Shown here in pieces: positions 6,606 to 10,891 of a stretch of DNA of 10,891 nucleotides. Positions within the stretch are counted from its first letter, which is position 1. Each line of letters begins with the position of its first letter. Source of the DNA: JASFRS01 sp050114795 (GTDB lineage Bacteria; Pseudomonadota; Alphaproteobacteria; Sphingomonadales; CAKZYD01). A program made the translations under genes and the position numbers. Location: assembly GCA_050114795.1 (NCBI GenBank), contig JASFRS010000078.1, positions 1 through 10,891 on the forward strand, written 5' to 3'. The notes beneath the pieces are model-generated. The model searched no databases. It saw only the letters and a list, made by a program, of their open reading frames with translations, and was not told the DNA's origin.

Positions 6606-7951
6606 TGCTCAAGCCTAAGTTTTGGGTTGCCGCTGCTTTTCTCACGCTTTCTCCCTCTAAAGCGGCGGTAGCCCAATCCTCAATCTGGGATAATGTCGCG
6701 TTTCGTGGTGTTTTAAGTGCGGAAACAGCAGTCGAATTTGACTCAATACGCCTTCAGAAAAGTGATTTTGTCTTTGAACCTGAAATTGAAGTTGATTTGG
6801 GCGATTTCGGTCGCCTGACTTCTCTTGGCCGCTTACGTTTTGATGCTTTAGACAGGCTGGAACCGGGTGGCAGTCCGGATCAGGATGTTCGCGCTCCACA
6901 GACGAGGCGTTTGTTTGTAGGGCAGCACGCGGACTTTGAACTGCGAGAACTTTATCTCGATTTTGATATAGGTGCCAGCTATGTGCGGCTGGGTAAGCAG
7001 CAAGTGGTTTGGGGACAGGCGGATGGCTTGCGCGTGCTTGATGTGGTCAACCCGCTTGATTTTCGGGAATGGATATTAGGGGATTTGGAAGACCGCCGTA
7101 TCCCGACGTGGATGGCAAATGTGGAAATCCCTGTTGGGGGTGTAAACATCCAATTTCTTTGGGTTCCAGATCATAGTTATGATGACCTTCCAGACTTTAA
7201 TGGAAGCTTTGGTCTGTCAACGCCGCTTTTCATCCCTCAGCCGCCGCCTGGACTTGTTTTGACTGCTCCACCCGTCGTTGCTGAGGTTGATCGACCGGAT
7301 CGTTTTATAAGAGATGATGATTATGGAGTTCGATTCAGTGGCTTTTTCGGCGGTTGGGACCTCAGCCTAAACTATTTCTATCATTATCAAGATCAACAGG
7401 TGCTTGAGCGGCGATTTACCGCGCCGGGTCAGATCCTGATCCAGCCCGGCTTTGAGCGCACCCATCTCATTGGGGGGTCCGCATCAAATAGCTTTGGCAA
7501 GGCGACATTGCGTACAGAAGTCGGATATTCCACGGATCGATTTTTCATTGATAGAGATTTAAATGATTCAGACGGACTGTTTAAAACCGGTGTGTTTGAA
7601 TCTGTAGTGGCCGTCGATTACCCGGTTGATTCGGACCTGTTTCTTTCAGCCCAGTTTTTCCAATCACTGCTTTTTCACAAGCCTGGGACGGCCACGCGCT
7701 CACGCCTTGAAAACACAGCTACATTTCTTGTGACTAAGGATTTCATGAATGACGCCCTGCGCGCTCGTATGCAGCTTATCCATAGCCTGGATCGACATGA
7801 TGGCCAGGTTGAATTTGGTATTGAATATGATTTCCGGTCAAACGTGGTTTTTAGAGCGGGCATAGATATCTTCTACGGCGAGAATAGGGGCCTTTTTGGT
7901 CAATTTGACCAGCGTGACCGTGTGACCTTTGGCATCGACTATTCTTTCTAA
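6605..7951 (+). CDS. DUF1302-type outer-membrane beta-barrel protein
   Basis: A 448-residue outer-membrane protein. An N-terminal signal peptide ends near A23 (AVA-QS), and the rest alternates polar and hydrophobic residues as barrel strands do. The C-terminus is DYSF, with the terminal Phe recognised by the BAM machinery. The block GKQQVVWGQADG (130-141) followed by RVLDVVNPLDFREWIL (143-158) and DRRIP (163-167) is the hallmark of the DUF1302 family. Members of that family are often encoded beside MMPL/RND and LolA-like or DUF1329 proteins. The start codon overlaps the upstream stop by one base (TGATG), so translation is probably coupled and the product works with the transporter, as its outer-membrane exit or entry point. 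A TTG three bases earlier is possible but unlikely as the start. The substrate is unknown; a lipid or steroid-like compound is a family-based guess. Confidence 0.85.
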   Translation: MLKPKFWVAAAFLTLSPSKAAVAQSSIWDNVAFRGVLSAETAVEFDSIRLQKSDFVFEPEIEVDLGDFGRLTSLGRLRFDALDRLEPGGSPDQDVRAPQTRRLFVGQHADFELRELYLDFDIGASYVRLGKQQVVWGQADGLRVLDVVNPLDFREWILGDLEDRRIPTWMANVEIPVGGVNIQFLWVPDHSYDDLPDFNGSFGLSTPLFIPQPPPGLVLTAPPVVAEVDRPDRFIRDDDYGVRFSGFFGGWDLSLNYFYHYQDQQVLERRFTAPGQILIQPGFERTHLIGGSASNSFGKATLRTEVGYSTDRFFIDRDLNDSDGLFKTGVFESVVAVDYPVDSDLFLSAQFFQSLLFHKPGTATRSRLENTATFLVTKDFMNDALRARMQLIHSLDRHDGQVEFGIEYDFRSNVVFRAGIDIFYGENRGLFGQFDQRDRVTFGIDYSF

Positions 7952-8128
7952 TCCTTCTAAGCAAAATTTGGTCCGCTGACGTAGAATTACGCACGGTCAC
8001 TCACAAGAGTGGCATCTTATCATTTCAAATAAAAACTAGATTTTCCTATATCCGAATTGCGACGGACTATAGCCTATGATGAAGATATTGCGCTGATCAA
8101 AATTTAAATTGAAGGAATGGAAAATTAA

Positions 8129-9019
8129 ATGCACCAATTCAGCTTCGTTGCCTCGCGCTTTCTAATGCTTGTCGCATTTTCATCTGCCTTATTCGGAATC
8201 TTCAGCCCAGGCTATGCCCATGATGGCGTGACCAGTTACACTTTGCCGCGCACAGAAGTCGTAGATTACCACGCTAGCCAAAATGATGTTGATTATCGCC
8301 TTTATGTTCAAACACCGCGTCCTGGTACGCCAAAACCCAAAAACGGATTTCCGATCTTGTTTCTGCTCGATGCTGACTATGCTTTTCCAGTTGCATCAGC
8401 CGTTGTCGATCACTTCGTTGATCGAGATAATTTGGACCCCATGATTATTGTGGGTATTGCCTATCCTAAGGCGCGCAATGATATGCGAGTTTATCGAATG
8501 GAGCGAACCCGTGATTATACGCCATTCTTTGTCCCTGATGGCGGCTATGGGTCGGAGTTTCAGAAGCAATCTGGCGGCGGACCAGCGTTTTTGAATGTAA
8601 TAAAGAAAGAATTTACCCCCTTGGTTGCAGAGCGATTTGGCGGCAATCCAAATGATTTAGGAATAAATGGACATTCTTATGGCGGGTTATTCGCATCTTG
8701 GGTTCTAAAAACACAGCCTCAAAGCTTTCAACATTATATCATCACAAGCCCATCCCTTTGGTACAAAGAGCGGAGCCTTTTAACCAATGGTGCGTTTCAA
8801 AAATCTGGCGATGTGCAAGTGTTTATGGGCGTCGACTCTTATGACAATCCACCTAAAGACAGCAATTTGATGGTCAGTGATGTGATGAATTTCGCACAAG
8901 AGCTCAAGAAGCACGATCCACACATTCGCTTAAGCACGCAGCTTTTTTTCGGCGAATTCCACAACAGTGTATTTCCTGCTTCTTTCACCCGTGGGATACT
9001 GACAACCTATGGCGAGTAG
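8129..9019 (+). CDS. Secreted alpha/beta-hydrolase of the esterase D/Fes-like type
   Basis: A 296-residue exported hydrolase, probably an esterase. The N-terminus is a signal peptide (basic R10, hydrophobic core, cleavage near GYA-HDG, residue 30). The hydrolase fold starts at YRLYVQTP and PILFLLDADYAFP. The catalytic serine is S183 in GHSYGG, the nucleophile elbow. The histidine is probably H278 in GEFHNSV, and the acid is likely D236 or D239 in MGVDSYDN. The pattern matches the putative-esterase family that includes siderophore esterases (IroE, Fes) and esterase D, but the natural substrate is not evident and no iron-uptake genes are nearby. AAGGA (8112-8116) is a ribosome binding site rather far from the ATG. 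The 177-base gap before it separates it from the transporter operon; a TATGAT at 8075-8080 could be its -10 box, without a good -35. It ends before a strong terminator. Confidence 0.88.
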   Translation: MHQFSFVASRFLMLVAFSSALFGIFSPGYAHDGVTSYTLPRTEVVDYHASQNDVDYRLYVQTPRPGTPKPKNGFPILFLLDADYAFPVASAVVDHFVDRDNLDPMIIVGIAYPKARNDMRVYRMERTRDYTPFFVPDGGYGSEFQKQSGGGPAFLNVIKKEFTPLVAERFGGNPNDLGINGHSYGGLFASWVLKTQPQSFQHYIITSPSLWYKERSLLTNGAFQKSGDVQVFMGVDSYDNPPKDSNLMVSDVMNFAQELKKHDPHIRLSTQLFFGEFHNSVFPASFTRGILTTYGE

Positions 9020-9033
9020 GCCATAAAAAGATT

Positions 9034-9066
9034 GAAAGGCCGTTGGAGGTTTTCCAACGGCCTTTC
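9034..9066. terminator. Bidirectional hairpin terminator
   Basis: A perfect 14-bp stem starts with GAAAGGCCGTTGGA (9034-9047), has a five-base loop and closes at 9053-9066. It lies 14 bases after the hydrolase stop codon and 4 bases beyond the 3' end of tRNA-Asn, which is transcribed in the opposite direction. On the minus strand it is followed by CAATCTTTTT, a clear U-tract for the tRNA. On the plus strand the tail is TTTCTAATT. One hairpin thus ends both converging units. Confidence 0.9.
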
Positions 9067-9070
9067 TAAT

Positions 9071-9146
9071 TGGCTCCCCGGGCCGGACTCGAACCAGCGA
9101 CCGAGCGGTTAACAGCCGCTTGCTCTACCAACTGAGCTACCGGGGA
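9071..9146 (-). tRNA. tRNA-Asn (anticodon GUU)
   Basis: A 76-base tRNA folds on the minus strand. The acceptor stem TCCCCGG/CCGGGGA is perfect. The D-arm is GCTCAGTTGGTAGAGC. The anticodon loop CTGTTAA carries GTT, and the T-arm has TTCGAGT. The CCA end is encoded. It has its own promoter upstream and a hairpin terminator directly behind its 3' end, so it is a single-gene unit. Confidence 0.97.
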
Positions 9147-9161
9147 CCAGCGGACGGCGGG

Positions 9162-9190
9162 TATATAACAAGGCTTATTGGACTTGCCAA
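9162..9190 (-). promoter_or_regulatory. Promoter of tRNA-Asn
   Basis: Read on the minus strand, TTGGCA (9185-9190), a 17-base spacer and TATATA (9162-9167) form a near-consensus sigma-70 promoter. Transcription would begin near 9155, about nine bases before the mature tRNA 5' end, as is usual for tRNA genes. Confidence 0.75.
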
Positions 9191-9245
9191 TATGGGAATT
9201 TCATTTTTGTCATAAAAAATGCTTAGACCCTCAAAAAATACCCGC

Positions 9246-9827
9246 TTAACGCTCGATTTCCGTGATTTTCGAACCTTCCAGAGAAAGATTATACATCAGG
9301 CCTTTGTTGTTCAGAATGAAGCCGATAATGGGTTCGTCCAATTTGGTGGCATCAATTTTACCGCCAGCACCTAGGGTGATAAGCGCGACGGAGCCATCAA
9401 CACCGACTTCCCAGCCATCGCTATTGCGAAATTTATTAAGGGCCCCTTCTTCCATGAAGAGCAGGAGTTGCGTGCGCGCCTGTGCACCAAGTTGGAAGCC
9501 AATGGAAGCGGCTGCGGTTGAGTAATAGGCAACGGATGTGCCATTGATTTGCAGGGCGCCTTCTCCATATTCACCGCCGATTCCGATTCCCGCTTTCTTT
9601 ACACTAGGGAAGATCAAGACACCGGCGGCGCGGTTGAGCAAGCTTTCGCCTCCGTCGACTTCTTCTTTAAAGACGGTCAAGGCTTTAGCGACTCTGCGTT
9701 CGATTTTTGCGCGGGATGCAGCTTCTGCACTATCCACCATTGCTCCCATTAGAAATGCACTGAGCAGGGGAATCGCAAAGAAGGAACGCAATAGAATTGA
9801 TTTTTTTGTTAAAAATACCTGGGTCAT
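9246..9827 (-). CDS. Periplasmic SYLF/Ysc84-domain protein
   Basis: A 193-residue exported protein with a signal peptide (KK and R in the n-region, hydrophobic core, cleavage near SAEA-A, residue 36). The mature part is a SYLF (Ysc84) domain, a lipid-binding fold known from eukaryotic SH3YL1/Ysc84 and common as small secreted proteins in proteobacteria. Recognisable blocks are AAGVLIFPSVKKAGIGIGGE, SIGFQLGAQARTQLLLFM and SVALITLGAGG. Its job in bacteria is poorly known; binding of envelope lipid is the family-based guess. It lies between two tRNA genes on the same strand. The ribosome binding site AAGGTGGAGG overlaps a 14-bp palindrome just upstream. No clear terminator separates it from tRNA-Cys upstream, so read-through from that promoter is possible. 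Confidence 0.9.
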   Translation of the reverse strand: MTQVFLTKKSILLRSFFAIPLLSAFLMGAMVDSAEAASRAKIERRVAKALTVFKEEVDGGESLLNRAAGVLIFPSVKKAGIGIGGEYGEGALQINGTSVAYYSTAAASIGFQLGAQARTQLLLFMEEGALNKFRNSDGWEVGVDGSVALITLGAGGKIDATKLDEPIIGFILNNKGLMYNLSLEGSKITEIER

Positions 9828-9836
9828 AATCCTCCA

Positions 9837-9850
9837 CCTTATCGATAAGG
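9837..9850. repeat. 14-bp perfect palindrome in the leader of the SYLF gene
   Basis: CCTTATCGATAAGG reads the same on both strands. It ends ten bases before the start codon on the minus strand, touching the AAGG of the ribosome binding site. It could be an operator, or an RNA fold that masks part of the binding site. With no T-run after it, it is not a terminator. Confidence 0.5.
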
Positions 9851-9931
9851 AATCTTAGCCTTAGCCATAACATAGGCGCTGTCATAGCGGAACGTATATG
9901 AATTCGAGCTGAACAAAGAGTGAGGAGGAAA

Positions 9932-10005
9932 TGGAGGCGCGGACCGGATTCGAACCGGTGTACAAGGATTTGCAGTCCTCTGCGTAGCCTCTCCGCCACC
10001 GCGCC
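9932..10005 (-). tRNA. tRNA-Cys (anticodon GCA)
   Basis: A 74-base tRNA on the minus strand. The acceptor stem GGCGCGG/CCGCGCC is perfect. The anticodon stem GAGGA/TCCTT frames the loop CTGCAAA with anticodon GCA. The T-arm is ACCGGTTCGAATCCGGT and the CCA end is encoded. No hairpin terminator follows it before the SYLF gene, 104 bases downstream. Confidence 0.97.
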
Positions 10006-10018
10006 AAAACGTTGCGTG

Positions 10019-10047
10019 GGTTTAGCTTCTCCAATTCTGAAATGCAA
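10019..10047 (-). promoter_or_regulatory. Likely promoter of tRNA-Cys
   Basis: On the minus strand TTGCAT (10042-10047), a 17-base spacer and TAAACC (10019-10024) lie at the right distance: transcription would start near 10012, about seven bases before the tRNA. Both boxes match the consensus only in part, so the call rests mainly on position and spacing. Confidence 0.4.
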
Positions 10048-10153
10048 GTCCGTTCCATTCTTTTTACCCTCGTTCCACTTTCTTATTTTGTTCTTTTTCT
10101 TCATGAAGGCGCAGAATTGCAGATTTTAACCGATTCTTGACGCGTGAAGGTCA

Positions 10154-10182
10154 TTGACAGACTGACAGTTATTTTTTGTAAA
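10154..10182 (+). promoter_or_regulatory. Promoter of the prepilin peptidase gene
   Basis: A perfect TTGACA (10154-10159), a 17-base spacer and TGTAAA (10177-10182) lie just upstream of the ATG at 10205. Transcription would start near 10189, leaving a leader of about 16 bases with no clear Shine-Dalgarno sequence. Confidence 0.6.
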
Positions 10183-10204
10183 AAAAGATGCTAATTGAAC
10201 CATC

Positions 10205-10747
10205 ATGAAGTTAAAAATAACATATTTTGACGTCCTTTGGATGCTGCTGCTTTGGGCGTTGATGATGGCCAGTTGGTGGTTTGTTCATGGTCAGGGTGCT
10301 TTGATATGGACTTTAATGCTCTCAGCCGCATTGGCATTTTTGATCATATATGATTTTCGACATTTCCTGCTGCCGAATATAGTGACCATACCTCTTCTAA
10401 TATTGGGTCTGGTATTCCGTGCCTTACAGTCCATTGATGCATTCATCACCTCTTTGATAGGGGTTATGCTTGGCATAATGCTTTTGGTGCTTATCAGCCT
10501 CGGTTATCGCAAATTGCGAGGCAGGGAAGGTCTCGGGTTTGGAGATGCCAAGCTCGTGGGGGCTGCGGGAGCTTGGCTTGGGTGGGCACCCCTATCTCTT
10601 GTATTGTTGTTGGGTTCTTTAACAGCCTTGAACTTTGTTGCAGCAAAAGCACTCATATCTGCAGAAAAGATAGATGCACATCATCAGGTCGCATTTGGGT
10701 CCTATTTAGCCTTTGGGTTTTGGTTGTGTTGGCTGCTACCCATTTGA
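10205..10747 (+). CDS. Prepilin peptidase (A24 family), short form without methyltransferase domain
   Basis: A 180-residue polytopic membrane aspartic protease. It would cleave the leader of type IV pilins or type II secretion pseudopilins at the cytoplasmic face of the inner membrane. The two catalytic aspartates are visible: D50 in IYDFRHFLLPN and D114 in GFGDAK. The sequence around them resembles the C-terminal half of GspO/PulO/PilD. The N-terminal zinc-binding methyltransferase domain of those enzymes (about 100 residues with two CxxC pairs) is absent; the first 40 residues are simply membrane helix. Short forms like this occur in tad/Flp systems (CpaA) and in some type II systems, where N-methylation is done elsewhere or not at all. 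No pilin or secretion gene lies in this window. The start at 10205 is fixed by the promoter just upstream. Confidence 0.85.
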   Translation: MKLKITYFDVLWMLLLWALMMASWWFVHGQGALIWTLMLSAALAFLIIYDFRHFLLPNIVTIPLLILGLVFRALQSIDAFITSLIGVMLGIMLLVLISLGYRKLRGREGLGFGDAKLVGAAGAWLGWAPLSLVLLLGSLTALNFVAAKALISAEKIDAHHQVAFGSYLAFGFWLCWLLPI

Positions 10748-10891
10748 GTAATATCGGTTTTGTGTTGATTCATTAGGCTGTGTTTGAGTGTGCAGAGCAT
10801 GATGCTCATCGCTTTAGATCTCAGTGTGCGCTAATGATGCGTCGTCTTGTTTTATAATGGGCTACAAAATGCCCCAGAAGTCCAATTTCTG

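Noticed and set aside
7980..8011. Small inverted repeats after the barrel gene (CGTA/TACG and CACTC/GAGTG) as a terminator
   Set aside because: The stems are 4-5 pairs with no T-run; too weak to call.
9202..9221. CATTTTT/AAAAATG inverted repeat downstream of the SYLF gene as a terminator
   Set aside because: The stem is almost only A-T pairs and lacks the GC core of an intrinsic terminator.
10795..10807. GAGCATGATGCTC near-palindrome after the last gene
   Set aside because: A short isolated repeat with no T-run and no adjacent gene; may be chance.
10853..10858. Perfect TATAAT near the right edge
   Set aside because: No -35 box at suitable spacing, and the window ends before any gene it could serve.

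Overview
The window reads as chromosomal DNA of a Gram-negative bacterium. It has signal peptides, an outer-membrane barrel ending in Phe, an RND transporter and a GspO-type prepilin peptidase. Moderate GC content, CCA-encoding tRNA genes and the style of the MarR/RND/SYLF proteins suggest an alphaproteobacterium, possibly marine; this is an impression, not a proof.

Layout. Positions 1-577 hold no gene I can support. Positions 578-2845 form a tight three-gene operon of unrecognised function. It encodes a cytosolic-looking beta-sandwich protein with an N-terminal cysteine cluster, a small four-helix membrane protein, and a cysteine-rich protein with two glycine-zipper hydrophobic blocks. This is the best candidate in the window for an undescribed system. 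Positions 2883-7951 form a lipid-trafficking-type locus. A MarR regulator is followed by an MMPL/RND transporter carrying a C-terminal LolA-like domain, and then by an outer-membrane protein of DUF1302 type. A near-identical 14-bp operator-like sequence lies in front of both the marR gene and the transporter gene, so the regulator probably controls itself and the transporter. The transporter, LolA-like domain and barrel would together span inner membrane, periplasm and outer membrane.

Positions 8129-9019 encode a secreted alpha/beta-hydrolase. It ends at a strong hairpin terminator that also serves the converging tRNA-Asn gene. On the minus strand lie tRNA-Cys, a periplasmic SYLF/Ysc84-domain protein and tRNA-Asn, in that transcriptional order. 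A plus-strand prepilin peptidase that lacks the usual N-terminal methyltransferase domain closes the window, with its own good promoter.

The most checkable surprises are three. First, the RND/LolA-like fusion junction looks like two overlapping genes joined by one extra G in a G5 run. Second, the MarR operator pair. Third, the uncharacterised three-gene operon.
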